DNA from: Buchananella sp. 14KM1171
Lineage (GTDB): Bacteria; Actinomycetota; Actinomycetes; Actinomycetales; Actinomycetaceae
NCBI RefSeq assembly: GCF_041380365.1
Contig: NZ_CP159981.1
Coordinates: 1,178,001-1,242,000 of the forward strand
Direction: 5' to 3'
Length of the DNA stretch: 64,000 nt
A program made the translations under genes and the position numbers. Positions 1 to 8,815 of this stretch are shown here, piece after piece. A model generated the notes under the pieces. The model saw nothing but the letters and a program-made list of their open reading frames with translations, had not been told where the DNA came from and searched no databases. The first letter of the stretch is position 1; every line of letters starts with the position of its first letter.

Positions 1-165
1 GCCGGAGGCGGCGGGCTGTTGGCCTTCCTAGTGCTGACTTGCTGGCACTACGTGGCTGTGGGGGTGCTGCGCAAAGTCTACGGTGTGCCGCTAGTGACCC
101 CCGGCCCGCTGTCCGGCACCGGCCTGGACGGGGTGGACGACGTCCCGCTGCCCGGGGACGAGTAG
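1..165 (+). CDS. C-terminal end of an unidentified membrane protein (partial)
   Basis: An open frame enters from the left edge and ends at TAG 163-165. The visible 54 residues start with a hydrophobic stretch (about residues 4-23, LLAFLVLTCWHYVAVGVL) followed by a short acidic tail ending PLPGDE, so this looks like a last transmembrane helix with a short polar C-terminus. The family cannot be recognised from so little. It converges on nrdE, with a strong hairpin between the two genes. Confidence 0.6.
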   Translation, partial: AGGGGLLAFLVLTCWHYVAVGVLRKVYGVPLVTPGPLSGTGLDGVDDVPLPGDE

Positions 166-273
166 GCGGACTGCCCAGGTACGCCTAGCGCGACGACTGG
201 GGTAGGAGAAACTAAGCAGCCGGGCCCCGGCCATCGCGGCTGGGTGCAAATGCCCGGGGTGGCATAAACACCG

Positions 274-301
274 GTGGGGGCCGCCTTTCGGCGGCCCCCA
301 C
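274..301. terminator. Bidirectional hairpin terminator between the left-edge gene and nrdE
   Basis: A perfect 12-bp stem (GTGGGGGCCGCC at 274-285, its complement at 290-301) with a TTTC loop lies between two convergent genes. Neither side has a long T-tract, which is common in high-GC actinobacteria. It probably ends transcription from both sides. Confidence 0.75.
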
Positions 302-322
302 AGTGGCTTTCACCCGGTCAGG

Positions 323-2470
323 TCACAGGACGCAGGAGACGCAGTCCTCCACCTGGGTGCCGCTGAGTGCCATCTGGCGCAGGCGGATGTAGTAGATGGA
401 CTTGATGCCCTTGCGCCAGGCGTATATCTGGGCGCGGTTGATGTCGCGCGTGGTGGCCGTGTCCTTGAAGAACAGCGTCAGGGACAGGCCCTGGTCCACG
501 TGCTGGGTGGCCACCGCGTAGGTGTCGATGACCTTCTCATACCCGATCTCGTAGGCGTCCTGGTAGTACTCCAGGTTGTCGTTCGTCATGAACGGAGCCG
601 GGTAGTAGACGCGCCCCAGCTTGCCTTCCTTGCGGATCTCCACCTTGGACACAATCGGGTGAATGGAGGAGGTGGAGTTGTTGATGTAGCTAATCGAGCC
701 CGTGGGCGGAATGGCCTGCAGGTAGGCGTTGTAGAGGCCGTGCTCGCGCACCGAGGCGGCCAGCACCTTCCAGTCCTCGATGGTGGGCAGGGTGTGCCCG
801 GCGAAGAGCTCCTTGACCCGCTGAGTGGTGGGCGCGAACTCGGTGGTCAGGTACTTCTCGAAGAACTCGCCACTGGCGTAGGTGGACTTCTCAAACTCCG
901 CAAAGCGCTCGCCGCGCTCGATGGCCAGCTTGTTCGATGCCTTCAGGGCGTGGAACAGCACGGTGGCGAAGTAGACGTTGGTGAAGTCCAGTGCCTCCTC
1001 GCTGCCGTAGAAGATGTGCTCGCGCGCCAGGAAGCCGTGCAGGTTCATCTGGCCCAGGCCGATGGCGTGGGACTCCCGGTTGCCGCGGTCAATGGACGGC
1101 ACGGACTTGATGGAGGTGAAGTCGCTGACCGCGGTCAGGGCGCGCACTGCGACGTCGACCGTCTTACCCAGGTCCTGGGCGTCCATCGCCATGGCGATGT
1201 TCATGGAGCCCAGGTTGCAGGAGATGTCCCTGCCCACGTGGCTGTAAGAGAGGTCCTCGTTCAGCTTGGAGGCGGTGGAGACCTGCAGGATTTCCGAGCA
1301 CAGGTTGGAGTGGGTGATCTTGCCTTCGATCGGGTTGGCCTTGTTCACCGTGTCCTCGAACATGAGGTACGGGTAGCCGGACTCGAACTGGATCTCCGCC
1401 AGGGTCTGGAAGAACTCGCGGGCCTTGATCTTGGACTTGCGGATGCGGCCGTCGTCCACCATCTCGCGGTAGCGCTCGGTCACGTTGATCTCCGCGAACG
1501 GCACGCCGTAGACGCGCTCCACGTCGTAGGGGGAGAACAGGTACATGTCCTCGTTGTTGCGGGCCAGCTCGAAGGTGATGTCTGGGACCACCACGCCCAG
1601 GGAGAGGGTCTTGATGCGGATCTTCTCATCCGCGTTCTCCCGCTTGGTGTCCAGGAAGCGCATGATGTCCGGGTGGTGGGCGTGCAGGTAGACCGCGCCC
1701 GCGCCCTGGCGGGCTCCCAGCTGGTTGGCGTATGAGAAGGAGTCCTCCAGTAGCTTCATCACCGGGATGACGCCGCTGGACTGGTTCTCGATGCGCTTGA
1801 TGGGGGCGCCGTACTCGCGCAGGTTGCTCAGCAGCAGGGCCACGCCGCCGCCGCGCTTGGATAGCTGTAGGGCCGCGTTCACGCCGCGCGCGATGGACTC
1901 CATGTTGTCCTCGATGCGCACCAGGAAGCAGGAGACCAGCTCGCCGCGCTGGGCCTTGCCGCAGTTGAGGAAGGTGGGGGTGGCGGGCTGGAAGCGGCCC
2001 TCGATGATCTCGTCAACGAGCTGCTTGGCCAGTTCCTCATCCCCACGCGCCAGGGTGAGGGCCACCATGCACACGCGGTCCTCGAAGCGCTCTAGGTAGC
2101 GCTTGCCGTCGAAGGTCTTGAGCGTGTAGCTGGTGTAGTACTTGAAGGCGCCCAGGAAGGTCTGGAAGCGGAACTTGTGGGCGTAGGCCTGCTTGAACAG
2201 GGCCTTGATGAAGGCGGGGTCGTACTGGTCCAGCACGTGGCCCTCGTAGTAGCCCTCGTCCACCAGGTACTTGAGCTTTTCCTCCAGGTCGTGGAAGAAC
2301 ACGGTGTTCTGGTTGACGTGCTGCAGGAAGTACTGGCGGGCGGCGGCGCGGTCAGCGTCGAACTGGATCTTGCCGTCCGCGTCGTACAGGTTGAGCATCG
2401 CGTTTAGGGCGTGGTAGTCCAGGCCCGGGCCGCTTTCCTCCACCCCGGTGTCCGTCAAAGTTTCTGCCAC
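323..2470 (-). CDS. nrdE: Class Ib ribonucleoside-diphosphate reductase alpha subunit NrdE
   Basis: This is the 715-residue catalytic subunit that reduces ribonucleoside diphosphates to deoxyribonucleotides, using a radical supplied by NrdF and electrons from NrdH. Family marks include [10 protein letters not shown] with C170 and a second cysteine at 181, the radical-site segment SNLCSEIL, the [10 protein letters not shown] substrate loop, and a C-terminal redox pair in DCVSCVL. There is no N-terminal ATP-cone, as expected for class Ib. The start is GTG 2470, overlapping the nrdI stop by 16 nt, so translation is probably coupled. The next gene downstream is convergent and behind a terminator, so nrdF is not in the expected place directly after nrdE. 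Confidence 0.97.
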   Translation of the reverse strand: MAETLTDTGVEESGPGLDYHALNAMLNLYDADGKIQFDADRAAARQYFLQHVNQNTVFFHDLEEKLKYLVDEGYYEGHVLDQYDPAFIKALFKQAYAHKFRFQTFLGAFKYYTSYTLKTFDGKRYLERFEDRVCMVALTLARGDEELAKQLVDEIIEGRFQPATPTFLNCGKAQRGELVSCFLVRIEDNMESIARGVNAALQLSKRGGGVALLLSNLREYGAPIKRIENQSSGVIPVMKLLEDSFSYANQLGARQGAGAVYLHAHHPDIMRFLDTKRENADEKIRIKTLSLGVVVPDITFELARNNEDMYLFSPYDVERVYGVPFAEINVTERYREMVDDGRIRKSKIKAREFFQTLAEIQFESGYPYLMFEDTVNKANPIEGKITHSNLCSEILQVSTASKLNEDLSYSHVGRDISCNLGSMNIAMAMDAQDLGKTVDVAVRALTAVSDFTSIKSVPSIDRGNRESHAIGLGQMNLHGFLAREHIFYGSEEALDFTNVYFATVLFHALKASNKLAIERGERFAEFEKSTYASGEFFEKYLTTEFAPTTQRVKELFAGHTLPTIEDWKVLAASVREHGLYNAYLQAIPPTGSISYINNSTSSIHPIVSKVEIRKEGKLGRVYYPAPFMTNDNLEYYQDAYEIGYEKVIDTYAVATQHVDQGLSLTLFFKDTATTRDINRAQIYAWRKGIKSIYYIRLRQMALSGTQVEDCVSCVL

Positions 2471-2865
2471 AGCTTCCTCAACCCTTCCGTGACGGTTTCC
2501 ACGTCGTCTTGTGTTCCCATTAGTTCGAATCGGTAGAGCAGGGGAACTTCCAGCTTGGCGGCAACGATGTCTCCCGCCAGCCCGTAGGCCTCTCCGAAGT
2601 TGATGTTGCCGGAGGTGATGACTCCCCGGCAGAGGTCTCGGTTTTCCTTCACGTTGAGGAACTTGATGACCTGCTTGGGGACGGCACCTTTGATGGAGCC
2701 GCCCCCGTAGGTGGGCACTACCAACACGTAGGGTTCGTGCACCTCCAGGGGTGCTTCCTTCGGCAGGAGGGGGATACGCGCGCTGCGCACCCCGAGCCGC
2801 TCAACGAACCGCTGCGTGTTGTGAGTGGTGGAGGAGAAGTAGACGAGGTACGGCTGCCCTTCCAT
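2455..2865 (-). CDS. nrdI: Class Ib RNR flavodoxin-like maturase NrdI
   Basis: NrdI is a small flavodoxin-like FMN protein that supplies oxidant for assembling the dimanganese-tyrosyl radical of NrdF. The 136-residue product starts with a beta strand and phosphate loop ([17 protein letters not shown]) and has the VVPTYGGGS and [14 protein letters not shown] segments typical of NrdI. It is the middle gene of nrdHIE, 18 bp after nrdH, and its 3' end overlaps nrdE. A GAAGGG ribosome site lies just upstream of ATG 2865. Confidence 0.95.
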   Translation of the reverse strand: MEGQPYLVYFSSTTHNTQRFVERLGVRSARIPLLPKEAPLEVHEPYVLVVPTYGGGSIKGAVPKQVIKFLNVKENRDLCRGVITSGNINFGEAYGLAGDIVAAKLEVPLLYRFELMGTQDDVETVTEGLRKLWQKL

Positions 2866-2883
2866 CGCCCTTCCCCCTCAGTC

Positions 2884-3153
2884 TCAGATCGCGGCGAGCG
2901 TCGCTGCGGGGGTGGCGGCGGCCTGGACGGCGGCCACGGCGACCTTGATGCGGTCGGGGCGGAAGCCCGCCCAGTGCTCGTCGCCGGCCATGACGACGGG
3001 CGCCTGGGAGTAGCCCAGCTCCCGCACCATGTCCAGGGCGGCGGCGTCCTGGGTGAGGTCAACGACGGTGTAATCCACGCCGGCCTTGTCGAAGGCGCGG
3101 TAGGTGGCGTCGCACTGCACGCAGCGGGGCTTGGAGTAGACCGTGATGCTCAT
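2884..3153 (-). CDS. nrdH: Glutaredoxin-like NrdH-redoxin
   Basis: An 89-residue redoxin that reduces NrdE using electrons from thioredoxin reductase. The CVQC active site sits at residues 12-15 (SKPRCVQCDATYRAF) and the family signature WAGFRPDRI is present at about residues 60-68. The last 15-20 residues form an Ala-rich tail longer than in typical NrdH. ATG 3153 is preceded by AAGGAG. It is the first gene of the operon, so promoter and regulatory sites should lie in the gap up to 3763. Confidence 0.96.
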   Translation of the reverse strand: MSITVYSKPRCVQCDATYRAFDKAGVDYTVVDLTQDAAALDMVRELGYSQAPVVMAGDEHWAGFRPDRIKVAVAAVQAAATPAATLAAI

Positions 3154-3763
3154 TGCTGGCTCCTTGTTTCGGGGCGAAATCCACCCAAACTACACAGATG
3201 TCATTTGTTCGCGGCCGTGCCGGTGCGACGGGTTTGAACACTACCCCTTGGGGTGAGACGCTTCCACCACCCCAACATGCTGTGGTCGGGCGTGTCGCCC
3301 TCAGAAGCGCGCCGCCCCCTGTGGATAGCCCACATGGCCGACGCTGCCCACCCGCCCCAACCGCGCTGACCGCGACCGAAAAGAACATGCGACCACCGTC
3401 TCACCCGCCACTAACATTTGGCTCCACTCCGCCATCCGGCCACGCCGGCGCGGCCCGCTCGCCCTCGCGCCGATCGCCCGGTGATAGTCGCGGTGAACTA
3501 CACCGGTGTTATTCACACCTGGGGATAACCTCTATGCACATCCCTCCACAACGGTGGATATAACGATTTGATAACGCTCGCCTCCGGGAGGGTCGGAGCA
3601 TCCCTGGCCAACTGGCCACCAGCCCCGCCATCCCCCGCCGCCGCCACGCCCTGCCACCCAAGCCGCGCCCCCACCCGCAGCCCACCATCAACCCCGCCCT
3701 CGCGAACTCCTAATTACTCCTAATCACCTCCTAAATTAGGAGGTAGCGAGTTAGGGTTGCGCC
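3154..3763. promoter_or_regulatory. 610-bp divergent control region of nrdHIE and the first fic gene, with DnaA-box-like sites
   Basis: No gene is apparent here. The right end is the fic operator array described separately. Matches to TTWTNCACA (DnaA box) are TTATTCACA at 3509-3517 (full match), CTATGCACA at 3532-3540 (one mismatch) and TGTGGATAG at 3320-3328 (reverse strand, one mismatch). ACACTACC followed by an imperfect inverted half near 3238-3255 is a weak NrdR-box candidate. E. coli nrdAB is known to be controlled by DnaA; here that is only an inference from motifs. Confidence 0.4.
3707..3745. promoter_or_regulatory. Phased CTCCTAA operator array upstream of fic1
   Basis: CTCCTAA occurs at 3708, 3718 and 3729, about one helical turn apart. 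The last copy is half of a perfect palindrome, ACCTCCTAA-A-TTAGGAGGT (3727-3745), that ends 18 bp before the fic ATG. Closely related sequence lies just behind the gene at 5141-5165. The most economical reading is an operator for the winged-helix domain of the Fic protein, not demonstrated. Confidence 0.55.
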
Positions 3764-5137
3764 ATGAAGACGCCGACCCCTCCCCCCACAGACACAGCGC
3801 TGGATCTACTCATGCGCTACGGCGCGCACCTGACGCTCAACGAGCTAAAGCACATAACTGAACCCGCCACCGCCACCGCCCGCCAGCTCAGCCAAGCGGG
3901 CTACCCCACCTGGGACGAGGTCCGCTACTCCCCGCTAGTAGCCGGCCTGCCATCCCCCGAACTCGTTTGGGCCAACATCAAGTACGGCCGCCACCAGTCG
4001 GCCCACCCCACGCCTTTCACCCTCATGGACGGCACCCAGCTCACCTACAACATCCCCGGCGAGCTGCTGCGCCTAATCGAAGAAATCGCCCGGCGCGCGG
4101 CCGGCTCCCTCCAGACTACGGAGCCTTCCCTGGCAGACTCGCCCCGCCAGTACCTCCTCACCTCGCTCCAGGAGGAGGCGATCACCTCGAGCCAGCTGGA
4201 GGGAGCTTCCACCACTCGCGTCGTGGCCAAGGAGATGCTGCGCAGCCGCCGCAAGCCTCGGGACAAGGGCGAGCAGATGGTGGCCAACAACTTCGCGGCC
4301 ATGCAGCTCATTTCCCAGCGGCGCCAGGCCCCGCTCACCCCCGAGTTTGTCTGCCAGCTTCACCGGGTGCTAACCGCGGGGACTCTGCCTGCCGGTCAGG
4401 CCGGTCGCCTGCAGCAGCCCGGCGAGGAGCGCGTGCGTATCTACGCCGACCACACCGATGAGCAGGTGCTCCACGTCCCGCCCCCGACCGCCGAGCTCCC
4501 GGCCCGCCTGCAGGCGGTCTGCGACTTCGCCAACGCCGGGTGGGACGGCGGCGACTCCCCTTACACCCCGCCGCTGATCCGCTCGATGGTCCTGCATTTC
4601 ATGGTGGGCCACGACCACTACTTCTCAGACGGCAACGGCCGCCTGGCCCGCGCGATCTTCTACTGGTCGATGCTGCACCACGGCTTCTTCCTTACCGAGT
4701 ACCTCTCCATCTCCCGACTCCTGCGCCAGGCCCCGGCCCAGTACGCCCGCGCGTTCCTACACGTCGAGTACGACGAGGGCGACCTGACCCACTTCCTGCT
4801 CCACCAGGCCCGGATCGTCGTGCGCGCGATCAACGACCTCGAGACATACCTGGCTAGGAAGGAGCATGAGCGCCTGACCTTGTCTCCCACACTGGCAGGC
4901 GCCGGATTCAACTCTCGGCAATGCGACCTGCTCGCCTCGTTGCTCGTGAAGCCTTCGGTCATGCTTACCGTGTCGGGATACCAGGAGCGCTACGAGGTTT
5001 CCAACCAGACTGCCCGCACTGATCTCCAAGGACTGGAAGAAGCGGGCCTGATCGTCGGTAGCCGCAGCGGCAAACGAATGGAGTGGTGGACGGCGCGAGA
5101 CTTTCCTTCCCGCATGCGCCAACTAACAAGCTCTTGA
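3764..5137 (+). CDS. Fic-family protein with C-terminal winged helix (class II Fic)
   Basis: A 457-residue Fic protein. The active-site motif HYFSDGNGRLAR (near residue 285) matches the Fic core HxFxxGNGRxxR, and an upstream inhibitory helix SSQLEG (about residue 145) fits the (S/T)xxxE(G/N) motif that restrains AMP transfer in class II enzymes. An N-terminal Fic_N-like region comes first. The last about 75 residues form a winged helix (recognition segment near VSNQTARTDLQGLEEAGL). Family members mostly AMPylate proteins; the target here is unknown. There is no partner antitoxin gene because the inhibitory helix is built in. The gene stands alone, flanked on both sides by CTCCTAA repeats. Confidence 0.88.
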   Translation: MKTPTPPPTDTALDLLMRYGAHLTLNELKHITEPATATARQLSQAGYPTWDEVRYSPLVAGLPSPELVWANIKYGRHQSAHPTPFTLMDGTQLTYNIPGELLRLIEEIARRAAGSLQTTEPSLADSPRQYLLTSLQEEAITSSQLEGASTTRVVAKEMLRSRRKPRDKGEQMVANNFAAMQLISQRRQAPLTPEFVCQLHRVLTAGTLPAGQAGRLQQPGEERVRIYADHTDEQVLHVPPPTAELPARLQAVCDFANAGWDGGDSPYTPPLIRSMVLHFMVGHDHYFSDGNGRLARAIFYWSMLHHGFFLTEYLSISRLLRQAPAQYARAFLHVEYDEGDLTHFLLHQARIVVRAINDLETYLARKEHERLTLSPTLAGAGFNSRQCDLLASLLVKPSVMLTVSGYQERYEVSNQTARTDLQGLEEAGLIVGSRSGKRMEWWTARDFPSRMRQLTSS

Positions 5138-5140
5138 CAC

Positions 5141-5165
5141 CTCCTAATTGCCCCTAAATTAGGAG
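5141..5165. repeat. Second copy of the CTCCTAA/TTAGGAG repeat, 3' of fic1
   Basis: CTCCTAAT at 5141, CCCCTAA at 5151 and TTAGGAG at 5159-5165 repeat the order and 10-bp spacing of the array at 3718-3743. It lies between two convergent genes, where a promoter operator is not expected. Together the two arrays bracket the whole gene as near-direct repeats of about 26 bp. Confidence 0.6.
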
Positions 5166-5213
5166 TTTGGCCGACGTTCCACCCGCCGCCCCCGCCGGCG
5201 CACCGCGCCGCGC

Positions 5214-6938
5214 TCAGCACTCCACGACGTTGACGGCCAGCCCGCCCTGCGAGGTCTCCTTGTACTTCGAGAGCATGTCCTGCCCGGTCTGGCGCATCGT
5301 CTCGATGACGGTGTCCAGGCTGACCTGATGGCGCCCGTCTCCCCACAGGGCCATGCGGGCGGCGTTGATGGCCTTCACGGCGGCGATCGCGTTGCGCTCG
5401 ATGCAGGGGATCTGCACCAGCCCGGCCACTGGGTCACAGGTGAGGCCCAGGTTGTGTTCCATGGCGATCTCTGCGGCGTTTTCCACCTGGAGGGGGGTGC
5501 CGCCCAGGGCGTCGGCCAATCCGGCGGCGGCCATCGCGGCGGCCGATCCCACCTCTCCCTGGCAGCCCACTTCTGCCCCGGCGATGGAGGCGTTGGTCTT
5601 GATCAAAGCGCCCACAGCGGTGGCGGCCAGCAGGAAGTCGCGCGCGCCCTCGTGGCAGGCGCCGGGCACGAACCGCAGGTAATACTCCAGCACGGCGGGC
5701 ACTACCCCGGCGGCGCCGTTGGTGGGGGCGGTGACCACCCGGTGCCCGGCGGCGTTCTCCTCGTTCACCGCGAGCGCGTAGAGATTGACCCAGTCGATGC
5801 CGGCCATGGGGTCGCTGGCGTCGCGCCAGGTGTTGGTGGGGTAGGGTGAGCGGCTCATGAGCTGGCGAGACAGCACGGCCGCACGTCGGGGCACGTTTAG
5901 ACCGCCGGGCAGAACACCGTGGGTGGTGCAGCCAGCTTCGATGCACTCCTCCATGACGGCCATGATGCGATCCAGGTAGGCATCCACTTCCTCGCGCGAG
6001 CGGGCGGCCTCCTCGTTGGCGCGCACCACCTCTGAGACGCGCAGTCCGGCAGCCTCTGCGTGCTCCAGTAGCTGCCTTCCGGTGGTGAACGGGTAGGGCG
6101 CGGGGATGGAGTGCAGTGCGCGCGTGGAGGCGCTGGCCAGGGCCTGGCACTGCGGCTCCTCCAGGCTGCCGCCCACCTGCTCCATGACGAAGCCGCCGCC
6201 TACGGAGTAGAACACGCCCTCTAGTAGCAGTGCCCCTGCCTGGTTTTCGGGGCCGACGACGCCCTCCTCGCCGCCCCCACCAGCACCGCCACTCGGGGCG
6301 GCCGCGTTGAGGGGGGAGGCGGGTGGAGCGTCGTCCACCTGGGCGTAGGCGCGCAGGCGCAGGCCGTTGACGTGGTAGGGCAGGACGGTGCCGGGCAGGA
6401 AGAAGATGTCGCGCGCCATGTCGAAGGGCAGCTCGCGGCCGGCCACGGGGGTGGTGCCGGTGGCGGCAAGGTGGGGCAGGGCGTCGGCCACTTGGGCGCT
6501 GGTGACGGTCTCGGGCTTGTGGCCGGCCAGGCCAAGCAGGACGGCGCGGTCGGTGGCGTGGCCCCGCCCGGTGGCACCCAGGGAACCGAACAGTTCCACG
6601 GTGACGCGGCCCAGGCGGGCGGCGGCTTCGGGGGGCTGGCCGGCGGGGGAGGGCTCGGCGGCTTCGGCGCTCTGGCCGGCGGGGGCGTCCAGGAGGGCGC
6701 CCAGGCGGCGGGCGAAGACGTAGGCGGCGCGCATGGGGCCGACCGTGTGGGAGGAGGACGGGCCGATGCCGACGCGGAAGATGTCGAACACGGACAGCGG
6801 GCGCTGGGCGGTGGCCGCCGGCGCGCTGCCGGCCATCATCGCGGCGGGCAGCACGGGCTGCGCCGTGGCCTCCCCGCTCACTTTCACTCCTGCTCGCAAC
6901 GTATCCGACATGTGGACAATGGTCGCACGAGTGCTCAC
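5214..6938 (-). CDS. sdaA: L-serine ammonia-lyase (iron-sulfur dependent, single chain)
   Basis: Converts L-serine to pyruvate and ammonia with a [4Fe-4S] cluster. The beta domain motif [19 protein letters not shown] lies near residues 57-75 and the alpha domain carries cysteine segments [30 protein letters not shown] and [17 protein letters not shown]. Both domains are in one 574-residue chain, as in E. coli SdaA. The N-terminus is about 45 residues longer than usual. The start taken is GTG 6938, overlapping the upstream fic stop by 4 nt (GTGA); ATG 6911 is an alternative, and neither has a clear ribosome site. The 3' end converges on fic1. Confidence 0.93.
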   Translation of the reverse strand: MSTRATIVHMSDTLRAGVKVSGEATAQPVLPAAMMAGSAPAATAQRPLSVFDIFRVGIGPSSSHTVGPMRAAYVFARRLGALLDAPAGQSAEAAEPSPAGQPPEAAARLGRVTVELFGSLGATGRGHATDRAVLLGLAGHKPETVTSAQVADALPHLAATGTTPVAGRELPFDMARDIFFLPGTVLPYHVNGLRLRAYAQVDDAPPASPLNAAAPSGGAGGGGEEGVVGPENQAGALLLEGVFYSVGGGFVMEQVGGSLEEPQCQALASASTRALHSIPAPYPFTTGRQLLEHAEAAGLRVSEVVRANEEAARSREEVDAYLDRIMAVMEECIEAGCTTHGVLPGGLNVPRRAAVLSRQLMSRSPYPTNTWRDASDPMAGIDWVNLYALAVNEENAAGHRVVTAPTNGAAGVVPAVLEYYLRFVPGACHEGARDFLLAATAVGALIKTNASIAGAEVGCQGEVGSAAAMAAAGLADALGGTPLQVENAAEIAMEHNLGLTCDPVAGLVQIPCIERNAIAAVKAINAARMALWGDGRHQVSLDTVIETMRQTGQDMLSKYKETSQGGLAVNVVEC

Positions 6939-8032
6939 GCCGACAGCGCCGAGCCGAACATCAGGCGCAACAACGGGGAATTGACGAACACCAGGCTTCG
7001 GCCCGCCTTCTCCGAAGTGAGCACCTGCGCCTGCACCAGGCTATCCAGCCAGCGGGAGGCGGCCGCGCGCTGGGCCAGGCCTGCGGAGACGACGTCGTCG
7101 ATGCGCACGTACGGCTTTGTGAACAGCAGCCGCACCAACTCCGCCGCCGGGGCGCGGGGCACCACCGTGCGCACCGCCTGCTCCGTTTCCCGCTGCAGCT
7201 CGGCAATGTCGTCGACCAGCTGGAGCGTCCAGCGCGCCACCTCGTCGCAGCCGCGCACCACGAACAGCACCCAGTCCTCCCAGGCGTCCTCCCGGGTGAC
7301 GGCGCGCAGCAGACGGTAGTACTCGTCCTTGTGGCGCACTATGTAGCCCGACAGGTAGAGCACCGGCTGGCGGATCACCCCCTTATCCATCAGGTAGAGC
7401 AGGTTGATGATGCGCCCGGTTCGGCCGTTGCCGTCCGGGAACGGGTGAATGGCCTCGAACTGGTAGTGCTGCAACGCCATGCCCACTAGGGGGTCGATTC
7501 CATCAGCACCGTGCAGGAAGCGCTCCCAGGCGCTCATGTGACGGGTGATGACCTCTTTTCCCTCCGGCGGGGTGTAGATGCGTGCCTTGGTAACCGGGTT
7601 GCCGATGTATATGCCCGTGGTTTGTCGAATCGATACGGCGTGTCCCTGCAGGACGCTGCACACCTCGATTGCGGTGTTCAGCTGGAGAGGGCGCTCCTGC
7701 AGTGACTGGGCACCCGCACGCAACGCCTGCCGATAAGACAGCGCCTCCTTTACCGCCGGGGTGAGTGCCCCCTCCTGGGGCAGGTGAGCGGCGCGGAACA
7801 GCTCGTCGTTCGTGGTCACGATGTTCTCGATCTCGCTGGAGGCCTGAGCCTCCAGGAGCGGGATCATGTTGAACAGGATGTCCGGATTGGGCAGGCGCAG
7901 ACAGGCGGCGTCGAGCGCAGCCAGCGAGCGGGCTGCGCCGATCACCGCCTTCAGCACATCCCGCGTCTCCACCTCCTGCGCCGGAGGCAGCGGCGGGAGG
8001 TCCTGGTACGGAAGGTCCGGGTTAGTCCACAC
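6935..8032 (-). CDS. Fic-family protein with C-terminal winged helix (second copy, distinct lineage)
   Basis: A 365-residue class II Fic protein. The catalytic motif HPFPDGNGRTGR is complete, and the N-terminal inhibitory motif SSEIEN (about residues 67-72) fits (S/T)xxxEN. The C-terminus (about residues 305-365) is a winged helix, including RIDDVVSAGLAQRAAASRWL. It differs from the first Fic protein in length and in its upstream operator, so it is not a recent duplicate. Its stop overlaps the sdaA start, giving a probable fic-sdaA unit. Known activity of the family is AMP transfer to proteins; the substrate and any link with serine deamination are unknown. Confidence 0.88.
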   Translation of the reverse strand: MWTNPDLPYQDLPPLPPAQEVETRDVLKAVIGAARSLAALDAACLRLPNPDILFNMIPLLEAQASSEIENIVTTNDELFRAAHLPQEGALTPAVKEALSYRQALRAGAQSLQERPLQLNTAIEVCSVLQGHAVSIRQTTGIYIGNPVTKARIYTPPEGKEVITRHMSAWERFLHGADGIDPLVGMALQHYQFEAIHPFPDGNGRTGRIINLLYLMDKGVIRQPVLYLSGYIVRHKDEYYRLLRAVTREDAWEDWVLFVVRGCDEVARWTLQLVDDIAELQRETEQAVRTVVPRAPAAELVRLLFTKPYVRIDDVVSAGLAQRAAASRWLDSLVQAQVLTSEKAGRSLVFVNSPLLRLMFGSALSA

Positions 8033-8052
8033 GCCGCCACACTACACGCGAC

Positions 8053-8122
8053 GTGTACCTTTTCGAGGCCAAAAGGTACACAAACCGGCCTTCGTGTACC
8101 TTTTCGGGGCCAAAAGGTACAC
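8053..8122. promoter_or_regulatory. Twin 29-bp perfect inverted repeats upstream of fic2
   Basis: Two copies of GTGTACCTTTT-(7 nt)-AAAAGGTACAC lie at 8053-8081 and 8094-8122, differing only in the centre (CGAGGCC versus CGGGGCC). Their starts are 41 bp apart, close to four helical turns. They occupy the gap between fic2 (start 8032, leftward) and luxS (start 8205, rightward). Tandem identical palindromes at a divergent promoter suggest a cooperative repressor operator, plausibly bound by the winged helix of Fic2. Confidence 0.65.
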
Positions 8123-8204
8123 GTCGTCGCGATATGTATCCGTGGAGTACATGTCGCGGACGCCGAGCTGAGGCAGGGCGCGGCGCGGCTGCCACAATGG
8201 GGGC

Positions 8205-8696
8205 ATGACTGATTCCCCGCGCATGAACACCGAGTCCTTCAACCTGGATCACCGCCTGGTGGCGGCCCCGTACGTGCGGGTGGCGGACCGCAAGGTGCTG
8301 CCGGGCGGGGACGTGCTCATCAAGTACGACGTGCGCTTCGCCCAGCCGAACGTGGCGCACCTGTCGATGCCGGCGGTGCACTCGATTGAGCACCTGAGCG
8401 CGGAGTTGATGCGCAACCACACGGACAAGCTGATCGACTTCTCCCCCATGGGCTGCCAGACCGGTTTTTACGCGCTCACTTTGGGGCTCGAGCCGGCCGA
8501 CTTCCTGCCGATCTTGGAGGCCACTTGCCGCGACATCCTGGCCGCCGCGCAGGTTCCTGCGGCTAACGAGGTGCAGTGCGGGTGGGGGGCGTCGCACTCC
8601 CTGACCGGCGCGCAGGCTGCGGTGGCCGCCTTCTTGGAGCACCGCTCCGAGTGGGAGCAGGTTTTGGCCGACGACGCCTCTCCCGCCGCCCTCTAA
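8205..8696 (+). CDS. luxS: S-ribosylhomocysteine lyase LuxS
   Basis: Cleaves S-ribosylhomocysteine to homocysteine and the AI-2 precursor DPD. The 163-residue protein has the metal motif HSIEH (about residues 63-67), the strand [10 protein letters not shown] with the catalytic cysteine, and the second metal cysteine in QCGWGASHS. Length is normal for LuxS. ATG 8205 follows AATGGGGGC; ATG 8223 is a possible inner start. It is followed by mtnN, which makes its substrate. Confidence 0.97.
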   Translation: MTDSPRMNTESFNLDHRLVAAPYVRVADRKVLPGGDVLIKYDVRFAQPNVAHLSMPAVHSIEHLSAELMRNHTDKLIDFSPMGCQTGFYALTLGLEPADFLPILEATCRDILAAAQVPAANEVQCGWGASHSLTGAQAAVAAFLEHRSEWEQVLADDASPAAL

Positions 8697-8716
8697 ACCC
8701 CGCCCGCGCGGCTGCC

Positions 8717-8739
8717 GGCCGGGCCGGATGAGCCCGGCC
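8717..8739. terminator. Short GC hairpin after luxS
   Basis: GGCCGGGC (8717-8724) pairs with GCCCGGCC (8732-8739) around a 7-nt loop in the gap between luxS and mtnN. There is no T-tract, so it may attenuate transcription rather than fully terminate it. Confidence 0.35.
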
Positions 8740-8815
8740 CGGGCCGAAGGGACCCGGACCGGGCTCTGGGAGGGCCCGCACCGCGCCGTGACCGCTTTTG
8801 CACCAAGGAGTTTCG

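Noticed and set aside
3238-3255. NrdR box upstream of nrdH
   Set aside because: Only one half (ACACTACC) looks right, and no correctly spaced second box was found.
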